Shown here: positions 1-13,000 of the stretch, piece after piece
How positions within the stretch are numbered: the first letter of the stretch is position 1
Layout: each line of letters opens with the position of its first letter
DNA from: Setaria digitata
Lineage: Eukaryota; Nematoda; Chromadorea; Rhabditida; Setariidae
NCBI GenBank assembly: GCA_003640385.1
Contig: RCAB01000022.1
Coordinates: 1-64,000, forward strand
Length of the DNA: 64,000 nt
Direction of reading: 5' to 3'
Position numbers and translations under genes: made by a program
Notes under the pieces: generated by a model
The model's database searches: none
Told to the model about the DNA's origin: nothing
The model's input: only the letters and a program-made list of their open reading frames with translations

Positions 1-344
1 TACCTGGCATCTCGCTTCGCGGTATCAACAATAATTTATTGTTGTTTATAATTGCGTTAGTTTTTAATTCTTTTTCGAAATGTAAGTTTCATTAGAGCTC
101 TCTGACAATCACTTACTTTACTTTTCCTTTTCATTTATGCAATTGCTTTCTTCCGTCGTCGTAAGATGTTTTCTTGCTGGAAATGATATAAACAAAAGAA
201 GTGTGAAAATATTTGAAATAAACGCTTTAATCGATATTTGAATTTGTTTTAAACTTCTAGCTTTTAAGTCCTTTGAGGTTTAAATCGAAATTTGATAACA
301 GAATGCTGGCTGATAAATCCACAGAGAAGTGCTTTACTTATTTA
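1..344. other. Non-coding flank, no gene seen
   Basis: This is AT-rich sequence downstream of the minus-strand gene that ends at 345. It contains a short near-perfect palindrome at 26-44, with 9-base arms around one T. I see no exon with a convincing reading frame. Confidence 0.5.
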
Positions 345-1693
345 CTACTTTTTTCGAGAAAAAAAAAGATTGTTGTGGGAGCCTACATATGCGCCTTTCT
401 TTCCGAAGCATTTCTCCTTTATAAGCTGTAGATAAATTATTGGCCGCCGATGTAGTGGTACATAAAAGCCCGGTGGCTTATTCGCCAGCGGAGGCAATAC
501 AGATCCGTCGGGAGGTGCCTAAAATATGTCTCAGTTTGCAAGATCTTGATAATCATGGGGATATTGTAAAGAATGTTTCAGAAGTGCTCACATTTCAAAA
601 GCAGAAATAATCTTAAGCGTATGGTTACCTGACTTAAAAAATATCAAAGCGATTTAAAGTTTTTTTTTTTTTAAATGTTTTTGGCCAAACTTGCTCTAAT
701 AAAACTTTAAATAAATCTACAAAGTAATAATAACATTCTATAAAGTTTCACCTTGACGATACCATCGATCTGTCGTACAAGTGAACGCCAAACAAAAATG
801 GCCATAATAAGACCAAGCGTACATGGTACAACAACTGCTCCCATATAGATTAAAAAATGGAAGTCACTGCAAACTGAGTACTTTGCACCAAGAATCGTTG
901 CATTTTTTTTTTAGAATATTTACAGTAGCTGATGTTCGATTTGAAATTTTTGTTTAAAAGGATCGATTAAATGGTCATGAACTCTTGAATGTTTTATCTA
1001 AAGCTTACATGATACGACGACGCAGAAGTTTGCAAGTTTTCGCGACACTGTAGTAGAAAGTTCGATCACGTTGTACATTTGCCGCGAATGTCGCCGCTTG
1101 CATTACAAATTCTGCAAATTGATTGTTTATTTTTGATTGTATCCCATAAAAATGTGTATCACTATAGCCACGATAACCACCTGGAGCCTGTAAAAAGAAA
1201 CTAATCAGATCATACTGTTGTTTGGTACACCTGTCATAATTTCAAGGTAATTGACATTCTTTAGAAAACAATGATTGTACTCCAAATCATTGAAGATTTG
1301 GTAGAGAACGGAAATATATGTCAAGGAAGAATTCATTACTCGTTTCTCATCCAGAAATGTTTGTTTACAGCTTTTTTATTTTGAAAAAAAGCTTTAAGAA
1401 ATATAATTGCAAATGAATTTGAATTCAGCAAAAGCTGTTCCTGTTGGCTCCCTCCGTATACAAAACGCCACTGCTGCGAAGACTAAAAGGAAAGTATTGA
1501 CTGCTTAATTTAGTTATTACTTACTGATTTCTTACTTGCCCAGACAACCTACCCGTTTGACACGGTTTAGATTCTTCCTTTTCCCCTGTAGCATGTCGTC
1601 CTTCAGTATGCCAATATCCGGTAGTACTGTGTCGTAAGATACCACTTCGTTTATCGTTAATATTAGTAGCAAAAGTAAAAGTGTTAACTTCAT
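345..1693 (-). CDS. Putative secreted or type I single-pass membrane protein, unrecognised
   Basis: I do not recognise the family. The start ATG at 1693 follows an acceptor-like TCTTCAG by a few bases, consistent with trans-splicing. The first exon (about 1541-1693) encodes a leucine-rich signal peptide (MKLTLLLLLLILTINEVVSY), then an acidic stretch and basic sites (GKRKN, RVKR) that look like proprotein cleavage sites. A later exon (about 1012-1188) reads GYRGYSDTHFYGIQ and ends in RRRI. The next (about 745-868) has a hydrophobic membrane segment (VVVPCTLGLIMAIFVW). The last (about 345-521) is proline-rich and then basic (PPLANKPPGFYVPLHRRP), ending in RKK. Phases agree between the last three exons. 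The join from exon 1 to the glycine-rich exon is uncertain, because the small exon near 1470 has only a weak donor. Read this way, the protein has a lumenal N-terminus, one membrane span and a basic cytoplasmic tail. Confidence 0.5.
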
Positions 1694-2381
1694 CGTTGTC
1701 CTGAAGATCGACTTCACAGAAATTATTTGAACAGATTTGGAAATGCTTCGTCTTCTGATAGGGAGATGAAAGGCAATATGATACCATGGAATGGCATCAA
1801 AAAGAAAAAACGATTTCTAGCGAATCCTTTTTTTACTTCCAACCTGATTATTTTAATCTACAAATGCTACAACTTGACCTGTAGCACAACGAGAAACACC
1901 CCCTTCGGAAAGCCAATAAAATACAATGCTATAGAAAGACAAAAGAGGTTGTATTTATCTTCGCTACAACTTTTCCTCCATCAATATTGATTCGTAGTTT
2001 ATTTTTTTAATATATGCAACAAAAAGGAACAAAACACAGGGGAAGTTAGGAAAGTTGGTAGTTGAAAAAATTCTTCAAAGCATGAACTCTGCAAACGATA
2101 CGGCTCACGATATTTTCAAATACTGATTTATTTTTGTACTCATAACATCGTGTATAACAGGATTTGACAATCTCGAAAAATTCATCTGTAAGGAATGAGA
2201 AAACCAAGATATATCAAGATACCGACCAATTTGAGCAAAAAACAGATGGCTTGATAATTGCATTCTTCAAATACGTCAGTAAAAATATTTTCGTAATGAT
2301 TGCTGATAAAAAAATTTTTGGACAAATTAAAGTTGACGCATACTAGACATTAAATATATAGAGACAAAAACTGATGAGAAA
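1694..2381. other. Intergenic, 5' flank of the membrane-protein gene
   Basis: This stretch lies between the start of the 345-1693 gene and the stop of the SURF6 homologue, both on the minus strand. Short open frames occur on both strands, but none has splice-site context or recognisable similarity. It probably carries the promoter of the 345-1693 gene and the 3' UTR of SURF6. Confidence 0.4.
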
Positions 2382-4567
2382 TCACAGCACTCTTCCCTTT
2401 TTTCGAGCTTTTTGCATCTTTCGTTTTTTAACGGTATCTTTTCGAGCCTGGATATTTGCTGACCGCTTCTCTTGCCTTCGCGTTTGCATCTGCAAAGTAT
2501 GTTCGACACGATTCGCCCACTTTTTCTTTCTCCATTCCTTTATCTTTTCCTTTTTTTTTAAACTTTTTTTCAACAGCTCTGGATTATCCTACAAACAAAA
2601 CCATTTACAAATTAGTCTTGTAAAAAAACACTTTACTTTTCAGAAATTTCAAAAAATGAATTCCTAGTTTTTAAGAGAACTTCACCTTAACTTTTTGCCC
2701 TTCTGCACGGCTTACCGCTCTCTTCCACTTGATATTTTTTTCAATTTTCATAGCCTTTTCGGGATTCTTTGATCGTATTTGTTCCAACCTTTCTTCTCTG
2801 TGCTCTGCTTTTTCAAGCAATCGTTTATAGTCTTTACCGACGAATTTGTCTCGTTTATCCTTCTTTGTTTCTTTCTAAATAAAGGATGTCAAAGTTTTAG
2901 TATAAATGAGACTTACCAAGATGATTGTTAATTATTAATCAGTTATCTTACTCGTTTTTTATCTCTCACAATGAAATCAAATTTTGAGAAGATTAATCCA
3001 TTATTTTTCTCTTGCATTTCCTTTGATTTCACATCGGCTTCTAATTTCAAGCGCTTGTTCGGTACTGCCTCGTCTACTGGGGGACTGAAATTCCCTGTGA
3101 TTCAAATGAACAAAAATTGAGAATATGTCCAAGGAACTAGAACCACAACCACAAAAGAGTGATAAAGATTAAAATAAAATTAATTGCCAGCAGTGAAAAT
3201 CCGAAAGATTAAGTCTCAAAGAATCGCAAATTTTTGCAAAGTCGTTATGCTTCTGAAGAGCCACATAATTTATACTTCGAATTCTTTATCTGCTGTTTAA
3301 CTATCGTCTTTCTTTCCTTCATCTTCAGTTTACTCATGCGTCGTTTCAATTTTCGTTTTTCTTCATATTGATATGCTGTCATCTTACCCTGCCTTTTTGC
3401 TAAAAAAAAAGAAAAAATATACTACTAGGTTTATAAAAATAAATCATACCCTTAGTTACAATAATGTAGGATTTACAGAAAGAAAACAATTCATCAATAA
3501 CAATAAATTACTTAACGGATGTGATGCTGTTGAAAACTATTGACCAACTTACATAGAAACTTACCTTTAAATTGCTCCAGTTTTTCTTGCAATCTTTTAA
3601 GAGCTAATTTACGGCCCTCTAATACATCAAATGGTGCAACTGCGGAACTAACTGCAAAAGACGCGCAGCTTCCTTTATCGTTTCCAGTGTTATCACGTTT
3701 CCTTTGTATTTTCTTCCCATTACCGTTAACATTAACGAATCCATTTAATGGACTAAAAATAATTAAGTTGCTATTTAAAAATGGAGATTACATCACATGA
3801 TTTCTACAACCGCAAAAGAGGAAATATAAGCATGTATTCTTATTCCAAAAAGTCACCCTTCATTTGATATCTCAGTGGACGATATGATTAGACTGTCAGT
3901 ATTCGAAACTTCAGAACTGCTTAACACTTTTTTGTTCCGTCTCATGTTTTTGCTCTTTTTAACTTCCTCGACCACATTGGGCTGAAAAATAATCCTGTTA
4001 AAAAGTAAAAGAGTATATCTTTTAAACTTCAGTTTGCAAAGTAAGTAGAAAGTGCCTAACTAATCTTGATAAAAACAGATAATGCAGTAATAGCCTCACC
4101 TCCACAGGTCTTGTATTACCACCATGTTTTGTCATCCAATCCAGTACATCAGTGATCGTCCTATAGTTTACACCTATTTCACGAGCCAGTCGCTGCTTTG
4201 AAGCTTTACTGAGTTTCTGCTTCTGCTCTGAAAATATTTCGCAACGATGATAACCGTCGATTCCCTCTAAGTATCAAAAAAAAAAAAAGATTGCTACGGA
4301 TCGGAGTTCAACGGAAGGTAAAATAAGCCATAAATCTGTGAAAATCGATTTCAAGTAACATTACATATCAACATAATTCGAGTAGTAAAGCACACCGTCT
4401 GTCAGATGTTCATCAACAACTCTGTGCTTCTGTTCTCGAAGTCTTTCGATTGTTTCATCATCGAATTGCCAATTGTTAATTGGTATTAAATTGATATTTC
4501 TTTTTATGATTCTATCTATTTCCATGCATCTCTTTAATAATTCTTTCTTGCTGTCTTTCAAAAGCAT
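2382..4567 (-). CDS. SURF6: SURF6/RRP14 nucleolar ribosome-biogenesis protein
   Basis: Members of this family (yeast Rrp14, human SURF6) are basic nucleolar proteins that bind RNA and act in processing of pre-rRNA for both ribosomal subunits. The C-terminal half is diagnostic. The exon at about 2690-2875 reads GKDYKRLLEKAEHREERLEQ, then IKWKRAV and RAEGQKVK, as in the SURF6 core. The last exon begins DNPELLKKSLKKKEK and ends ARKKGRVL, the family's usual terminus. Upstream exons give LALKRLQEKLEQFK (about 3565-3740), a Lys/Arg-rich helix (about 3270-3400), and FSKFDFIVRDKKR (about 2950-3090). Exon phases agree from the fourth exon to the stop. The 5' part is less sure: exon 1 (4361-4567) follows an acceptor-like TTTTGTTTTAG, and exon 2 (4100-4228) has a helix-turn-helix-like stretch that is not typical of the family. 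The gene lies about 630 bases downstream of mitoguardin on the same strand. Confidence 0.9.
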
Positions 4568-5194
4568 TCCAGCTAAAACAAAAATGATAAAACAGATTCT
4601 CTAACCCGACTATTTTCATTTACAGTTCAAAAGTTGTGACCTCTAAACAGGACTTGTTTACTGGAAAGTTAGTGCAAGAAACCACAAAATTTCCAGGCAT
4701 AATAAAAGAAAAAAATCTAACTGTGCCATAAAATGAAACTTGGGAAAATATTTCATTTCTGTGGTGGACTAAACTAAGCATAACACACTTGAACAAACAA
4801 ATCTGAATGTTTTAATAGCAAAATCATCAAAAATAAATACGTGTCACGATGGGGCATTAACAGAAATTTTAGAAATTAAGTTGAGGAGATCATACAGCAT
4901 ACGATCAAAAAATGGTAGCCGTGGTAAACAGTAAATTCAAAAAAAAAAAAAAAAAAAAAAACTTGGATGTCTGTAGAACATTTCTAAAAAGTTGAGCTCA
5001 CGATAAACTTGTTATTTAATATTACAGCGCAGAAAAGTGTACTAGCAAAACGTTTAATGGTTCACTTTTAGTGAAGATATGGTTCGTTTTCATTAGTTCT
5101 AAAATTTTAGTTTTGGAACAAATAAAGTAACAAACTATAGAGAAATTAATAAAGTTATAAACTAGAAACTAAGCTGAAAAGAAAATGAGAAATG
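4568..5194. other. Spacer between mitoguardin and SURF6 genes
   Basis: Both flanking genes run on the minus strand. The spacer is AT-rich and holds a run of more than 20 A at about 4939-4961. It is longer than typical nematode operon gaps (about 100 bases), so SURF6 probably has its own promoter. No gene is seen. Confidence 0.45.
4939..4961. repeat. Poly(A) tract
   Basis: This is an uninterrupted A run of a little over 20 bases in the mitoguardin-SURF6 spacer. It is a simple homopolymer, with no flanking target duplication noticed. Confidence 0.85.
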
Positions 5195-8100
5195 TCATGA
5201 TGGAGGAAGCAATTCTGTGCTTAATCTAGTTTGAACCATTTCAAGACGTGTTTCGAGAATTAGCCGTATATCTTCAGCTAAATCTCCCAGCGATGTGTAC
5301 CGTACTTTCTTCACGTTAAATATATCAACAATAAAAGAGCACATTTGTTCCTGCAACAAAAAAAAATAACTATTTTCTAAACAATAAAGAAGAAATGTAA
5401 ACAGGTGATCCAACGTAAATTCGGCCTAGTAAATGACAAATAACTGTAGATAATAAATTAAGCTAAAAATCTCTAAATCTATGAATTTTGTGCACTGTTT
5501 ACTCTGTAACCATTGTTCTTATGCAGAAAGCGGCAAACAAATTCGTTTTTTTTTTTTAACCAACGTTTTAGCTAAATATTTTCCCCGCTTCCTAACTTCA
5601 AAATACATTTGTTGTTTCAGTTAAAGAAAGAAAAAAAAGGAACAAATGCTAAAACAAACTTTGAAATAGTGGCATAACTCGCGCAAATGTTCATCGGTTC
5701 CCAAAAAACCTAATGTAATTGACGGAGAAGCTGCTTCTGAGATATCGTAAAAATGTGATATGAATCCATTAGCTATCTAAAATACCCTGTCATGAACAAA
5801 ACAAGCAAGAATGCCCTGAGTATTAGCCCTACCAGATAATCTTGTAACTCGAAAACTAATACCGCAAGTCTTGAACGTTTTGCTTTCAACATAGACCAAA
5901 TTACAGTCACCAATGTTGATTCCTTCATTGACTGATTTAAAAAAACGTTCCTTGTAACTGCTAAAACGGCAGATGGTGGTCGCGATAGGTCTTCGAATGC
6001 GTCAATCAAAATATAGTCAAGAACAACGTCCCAGAATCCCAATTCCGGTACCTAAAACACTAAGACCCTTAGGTTAGGTGCGAGAAAATATTTAAATGTT
6101 TTTGCTGCTTCACAAGATTAAACACATTTGTGGTGTTAATTTTTATGAATAAATAACTACACACACCACAAACCAGATAGATGAAAAGGAAAGTATATAC
6201 TTACTCCTCTCTGTTTCAATTCTTTATCAACAATCTCGAGATGTTCAGTCTCATTCAAGTATTCCATCATAGCATCATAAGCTAAGTAAAATGAACTAGG
6301 GTCTTTGCTCGCATGCCGTAACAGATCCGCAATTAGTTGGCGACCTGCTTGAGACAACCACACTCGATTATGTTCGTCTGATAAAATTTCCTGAAAAAGC
6401 GTATTAAAACTCAGCAAGTATGGAGTCAAATAGAAGATAAAAGGAACCGGTTTTCTTCCATTAAACTTTCCTTTAAATTTAATATATTATTCACACAAAA
6501 TATATTGCCAGGAGCTGTATAAGAATTACAGCAGATGAAATTATGGAACTACTGACATCTCTATAAAATTTAGTAATAGTGTGCACTCAGCACTCGATAG
6601 CAGTAAAATTTTTATTGGTAAAATTAAATCAATATATTATGAATACATCATGGGAAACTGCATTTTTTTTTTTTTTTTTTCAAAACTTACAGTGAATGCC
6701 TGACGCACGCACCAGACTTTGGCTTTGAAATCACTATCATCCTCACAACAGCAAAATTCCGTCCTGAAAAATATATTTTCGTGAGTAATTCTCTACATTC
6801 TGGAATTGCAAATGCCCACTGAAACAACTCCACTTTGCTGATAAATTACAATGCTGGCTCTTATAAAAAAAAAAAGGGTAGAAAAAATACAGACATCTCA
6901 CGCACCTTATTTTCCTACAGTTTACTTCTCCAATTTCTACAGCACTTACACCTTCTTGGTAAAAAAGTAACACGTTTTTATCCAAGTTCAGTGGTTCTCG
7001 CATTAGAACATCAGCATCATCTATACTCACTGGCTGAAAAGGAACAAAAAAAGAAAGTGTTTAAACAGAAAAAATTAAAGCAATAATTTATCTTCGTGAA
7101 ATCTTACAAGTTCTTCATAAGCTGACCAAAACGAATCATCGGACAACACTGATAAAGTGCCAGCGCGTTGTGATCCACCTACTGACCAATCTGAATTCAA
7201 TTCCGGAATGAATTTACTGAACTTCAGAACTTTATTGAAATTCAACGATCACATTGTAATCAACTTCGATAGGCAAACTGTAACATCTGAGAACATTTTT
7301 TACCACGATTCACAAATTAAATTTCTAGCTTCATATCTAAGTCCTAAATTAACAGTAGGACAATAAACAGAAAGTATGTATTACTAACATGTTTCATCAC
7401 TAGATAAAATTTCTTTTTCATAACCACCTTCCTGCACAATCCTCGTAATATCTGTTTCCACAACTCGTAACCTAGAAACACTGATGCTTTCTCACTAATA
7501 AAATATCCACAAAATGCATTCCTTAATTCACAAAGAGACAAAAAAGAGTTTTTCATTACTTTCGCTTTAAGCAATATATTAGTATAAACAGTGCCAAAGC
7601 AGGTGGGTTGCATAAAAGAAGTATATTACTTTTAACTGAATTGGTTCTTATAAAATTTGCCAATTTACAGTGTCATAAACAACTATCGATTATACTTACG
7701 ACTTTCCTACAAGTAATTTCATAGAAAACCTGTCTAAAGCAGAACAAAGTGATTCCCATCGCTTAAAGTCTTTTTCCGAACGATTTTTCACCATATCAAA
7801 TCCAGAAACCGCTCGTTCTACTCGCTGTACTATCTCCTGCACCGATTGTAAACCTGAAATTTGGATATTTTCTAGTGGAACAAATCTCATTTTCTACGTC
7901 ATGAAATTCTGCAAGTCAACATACTGGAAATTAGATCCGATTCACTGGCTGGTATGTTCCCCGATCTGCATAAATTCCGCTGTGCCGATCCACCTGATGG
8001 TGCACCTCTAGCCCTACTACCTCGAACTAAAAATTATGCAGTTAATTAAAACTACCGAAATTGAAGGCATACTTTAATCTGATCGCTGACAAAAATTCTA

Positions 8101-8657
8101 GCATCACAACTTCCACTTCTAATTTTAGGTCAACACTAATTTCGAATTTTAATGTTTAACTGAAGAAAATCAAGTTCAAAAAAAGCATACAAGTAGTGAA
8201 ATCCGTACTGCGAGGAACAACAAGACCATTTGGCAAATTTTCAATCGCATCGTTATATTCTTCAGATTCACTTATAGGATGACTTTTCCAAAACCTGAAG
8301 TCATTTTTTTTATTGAATTATAAATACTTAAGGCATTTAATACAAAGAAACAAAGATTCAGTTGATGATGTTTCTCGTAACGGTTTTTTTTTCTATTCCG
8401 AAATGTTAAGTCTCATTCAAGACATTTTTTTATATTGCGTTTGGTAAGTACAACTGAGATTTTCACCCTTTCAAACATAACTTACCCTTCCGCTTCCCAA
8501 ATCAAATAATTTTGCCCTACAGTTTCAAATATATTTACCTTTTTACAAAGAAGTAACCAGCTACTGCAACACAAACACCCGTTCCAAGGCCGATAACTAC
8601 TGTTATTCGTCGAAATGTCATACTACCACCTGGTATCCGTAACTCAGAGAAGTGCAT
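5195..8657 (-). CDS. MIGA: Mitoguardin (MIGA/FAM73 family)
   Basis: Mitoguardins are mitochondrial outer-membrane proteins that promote fusion and transfer lipid at contacts with ER and lipid droplets. Exon 1 (about 8539-8657) begins MHFSELRIPGGSMTFRR and continues into one clear hydrophobic segment (TVVIGLGTGVCVAVAGYFFV). Vertebrate members usually show two adjacent segments; I see one. The conserved C-terminal lipid-transfer region is spread over many exons: LQSVQEIVQRVERAVSGFDM (7696-7890), RVWLSQAGRQLIADLLRHAS then DPSSFYLAYDAMMEYL (6157-6429), GFWDVVLDYILIDAFEDLSR then PPSAVLAV and VIWSMLKAKR (5773-6042), and EQMCSFIVDIFNVKKVRYTS then LGDLAEDIR (5195-5350). These match the family order through to the C-terminus. 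An acceptor-like AAATTTCAG about 80 bases before the ATG suggests trans-splicing. Small exons near 6750-7150 and 7930-8290 complete the model, but their borders are approximate. Confidence 0.9.
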
Positions 8658-10078
8658 GTTGTATGTTTCAGAATTTTTGCAAGTTCCACTCTCAAGTGAA
8701 TCCAATTTCAAACTTAGGTTTTGGTTGCTGAACCCTGAAATTTAAGGTCAACACGAAACTAAGAAAATAGTCAACAAATAATCGTGTTTGGTACATAAGC
8801 AGTGTGCTCTATGTCATCCCATCCATTTCGAAATATCGTTTTTCGTTTTGGGCGTAATTAAATTAATAGTAAAACATTTAAAGAAAGTTAAACATAAAAT
8901 TATTTATTCCCAAAACCTCAGCTGTGAGAGAATCTTAGCATAAGAACAATTTCTTCTTTCCAAAGAAAAAAGAAAAATGGAAAACCGAAATGAACTGAAG
9001 TAGTTTCATCCCAAGCACATGAAATCCATTCAAAATAGTAGAAAATTTTATGAAAATATAAAAAGCAAGCTTTGCTAAATATCAACCAAATAGCTTACAA
9101 TTGCATTCAATATGAGGAAGGTATGATTCAGTCGTCTCGAGAACATTTCATGAAGGATGATGTAACCTGAGGCACCATTTGAAATGTTACATAATTTTGC
9201 ATAGCTAAGCTAACAGCTCTCACACATTCGTATGCTGCACTCCTGAAGTACTGCAGCATGCGAACACGTGATGCGTGTCGGTTAGGAATGCAAAAGGTAT
9301 ACACAGTTGTCCACCCGATTCAAGCTTCGTCCCTCCAACAACCAGCAACCTGACCCTTCACCTACATCCATACGTCATTCCTGAGAAAGAATCATTTCTT
9401 GTCATATTTGCAAGGAATGCTTTAGATTCCGAGCATTTAGACCTCTTTTTGTCTTCTCTGCAACAACTCCTCCATCCCATTTACAACACGAATATTATTA
9501 TCCCATGCTTCTCTCCCTCCTTAATCTTTCCATTTCTACGGCTCCATACCCCACAATCGCACCTCCACCCCGAAACACAGACCTATCAGGACCGAATCTC
9601 AAAGGAAGTCTGTGAATGAGCTTTTAACAGACCGCCAATACCGTCAAGTTACCCGCAATGAAATTAAAACGGTCCAGCAAGTGGATGGTCGATTTAATAA
9701 ACACTGTTGCTGCATCAGTGGGCAGAGGGTAAACTAAGATTGAAAGTGATTTTACTCCAAGACTGTTATGGCACTGTACCGCAAGGTTGTCATGTCGAAG
9801 AATAGCAATTTAATTAATTGTTTGATAAGCAGAAGCGTTTTATTGTTTTTTTTGTATAGCCATTACAAAAAAAAATTTTGATGACGAGTGTGAAAACGAA
9901 TTTAAGCAGATGTTGAGCTTATCTCAAATTCACTTTTTGGATGACATTTTGAATGGAAATATTTTAAATAGTCAAAATCCTGAAAATAATTATGAAATAA
10001 TGCTAAAATATCTTGTATATTCTTAACTCATGGTGAATTGGTACAGTAGAAATTGAATTTTAAACGCTGAAATTAAAT
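8658..10078. other. Intergenic, no gene supported
   Basis: This lies between the 5' end of mitoguardin and the 3' end of the chitin-binding gene, both minus strand. A plus-strand open frame at 9275-9619 starts with GTG, is serine/proline/histidine-rich, lacks splice context and resembles nothing I know, so I do not call it. The region probably holds the mitoguardin promoter. Confidence 0.4.
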
Positions 10079-13000
10079 CCGGCCATTTTCTTTTTCGCAT
10101 TCGGTTATATGTTTCGGTTCATTGCAAGTCTTGGTTGCTGGATTCATGATCTGTCCTGAAACTTATTTCGTTATTTTAATGTTGTGTTAATCAATAGTAA
10201 AGAAAAATTGTTTAAAATAAATTAAATTCAAGGGGATGATTTACCGTTTTTACTACGAATACTGCTTAAAAAATTGTGATAGCATAATAAAATGTCAATC
10301 TTCTATAGTTGTACCTTTCGGGCAACTGTAGGCAAATGCAACTTGTCTGCTACAAATTATATACTCATTTCCACAATCATTGAAATAAATTCCATCATTG
10401 AGGTTTTTGCAAAAATCTGTAAAATATAGTCAGAGGGGCTTTAAATAGACCTTTCAAAATTGTCAATTAACCTAGATTAATTTCAAATATTGGTTGAATC
10501 CTCTTTGAAAAAAAGCACCTGATTTACGAATGGCGCTCTCACTGACTGGTTCAGCCTGTCTTTTTGGCTCATTTTCCTGCCGGAGTTCAGAAAATATAAC
10601 TGGGAACTGTCCTTTCCTGACAACAGTGGAAAATTTAAATGACGAAATAGAAAATGCTAATTGCAAGAAACACTTCCTGTATTACACTCCATGCTGATTT
10701 TCTATTGCAGTTGATTTAAGAAAGAGAATTGAAACAGCCGTTTCTAAACACTTACTGATGTTAATTTTCAATAAATTTCTCGAAAATTATTTTTAATTTG
10801 ATACAATAATTCGCTCCCGTGGGTATTGAAATCTAATGTGAGTGCTCTTTGTACCCAAGCGCATCACTAACAGCGGAATGGCAAGAGTGGAATTTCTGAA
10901 TGAAAAATCCGAGAAAAAATCAGTCTGTACTTTTGGTCTTGCTGAAATGACGACAGAGTCCATTTAAACTAACAAAATATATCTTCTACTAACTCATCGT
11001 TGTCTGTCATTTGCAAAAAACTCTCCGAACAATCTTCGATGTTTTCTGCATAGTCACAAATTTGTGCATTTTCATCGAATATTAGATTGTGTGGACACTC
11101 GAAAAAGAACATCCGGCCATTGGCGCAAGCTACGAATTCCGTTTTACACCCAATCGAATAAAAGCCATCTTTCCTTGAGTGACACTCGAACTCTGCACTT
11201 GCATGATTGATGAAAATTTCAACAAAAAGCAGAGTTGATGAGTTTGTAAAAATTAGAAAACAGAGCTGAAAGAAATTTAGGAATATTTTGGGGATCTCGA
11301 TCAAATTCTTTTATTAATATTTACTGAAAATTACCTTCAGGTAGGAAGGGAAGTGGTTTTCCTTTCGGTATCGGTGCACTGATCAGAGCAGGCAAACCAA
11401 TTTCTGGTAGATGATCGGCAACACCGCGCAAAAACTTTTTTCCCTCGGTCTCAAGACCCAAATTCTAATTTTTTTGTTAATGAATTTCAAAAAAAAAAAA
11501 AAAATTTGCAAGACGCCAATAAAAATTCAAGAATAAGGAACATACTTCTGCTTCTTTTTTTTTGTCAGTTCGTTTCACTGATCGTGAGATAGTACTGTAA
11601 TTATAAATTTGCTCATTAGTCATAATTTTGAAGCAAAAAGACGACTTTTTCTTTACTTTTATTTAAAAAAATTAAAAAAACAATAAAAGATTATTGTGTT
11701 TTTCAACTTTCTAAAATTAACCGTAACTTTAGTTAAATTAAAGAAAAGGGTTATTTAGTCCAGGATTTTCTTCATCTCACTCCATTTAGCATATTTTGTA
11801 GTAGGAACAATGTTTTGATTTTTAACATTAAGTTTGGGATCCAATAATGATTTATTCTTGGAAAATTGAAGTTTATTAATGAGGATTAAACTTTGTTCTA
11901 TACTTACCTTAAATCTTCTGAAACTAAATTACATAAAAGAATACGTTCTTTATAATTGCAACTTCGCGTTTCACTATCAAAGAATAATCCATCTGGACAT
12001 TTTGTGTAATATCCATGTCCCGAAGCACAAAAATAGAAGTAATTTTCGCAGCCTGCTGAGAACAATCCATCTCCCTTTTTATCACAAAGGCTGTCTAAAT
12101 ATTATGAGCATGGGTGGAAAATGGTTTAAGAATTTTACTACTTTAAATTTCAACACTAAATTTTTGAAATATGAAAAACTTTACTGCTAAACACCACAAC
12201 TGCATATTATAGCTTTGAAGAATGACATTGTAGTGAAGAAGAAGAAATCCATGAAAGTGTGACGATCACAGTAGACTGCATCTATAGATTAATGACGCAG
12301 AAGACTTACTTAGTTCTGATGCCGAAATGATTTTTGATATTTCTATTGGATCGATTTGAGTTGTTGAGGAACTTATAAGACACCCTGGTACAAATTTTTT
12401 TATCTCGCATTGCTTCTGCTTTGAATCATATGCTTGGCCTTCCGGACATCTGGAAAAGTTCAAGTTTCTCTCCGTTCTCAGTTTTCTACTTCCGGGGTAG
12501 TGAAATACTTTATCAAACAGTACTACTTTCTAACAAGGAAGTTAATTTGAGGCATTTTAAACTTCATCCTTTGATCATAGTCAAACTTGACAGAAATGAA
12601 TTCTACCGCAGTTGAAAAAGTTTCCTCTCTCTGCAACTGTAATAGAATCTTGAACAAGCCGAATGTTCCACAGTGCTGTCATTTAATGTGGAGCAGTCTA
12701 GTGCGGTAGCATCTTTTGCGTCCAACATTTCCGTACTACCGTTCCTGTAGAATCCCTTACTGATAACTCAAACATTTGAAGTAGGTAAATCTTGTTAGTA
12801 AATTTTTCCGATAACTTGTTTATGAACATACAATTGATAATCAGTGACCTATCAACGATATCAGTGCAGTCCTCGATATTGCTTGCTATGTCACATTTCT
12901 CACTGATAGTGTCGAAAAACAAATTATCCCGACAAACTCTTCCTGTAGTTTCACCAGCAGTGCAACGCCAGAATTGTTTGGAACATTTTCCTTTAACTAT

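Noticed and set aside
9275..9619. 114-codon plus-strand open frame
   Set aside because: It begins with GTG, has Ser/Pro/His/Leu-biased composition and has no splice context or similarity.
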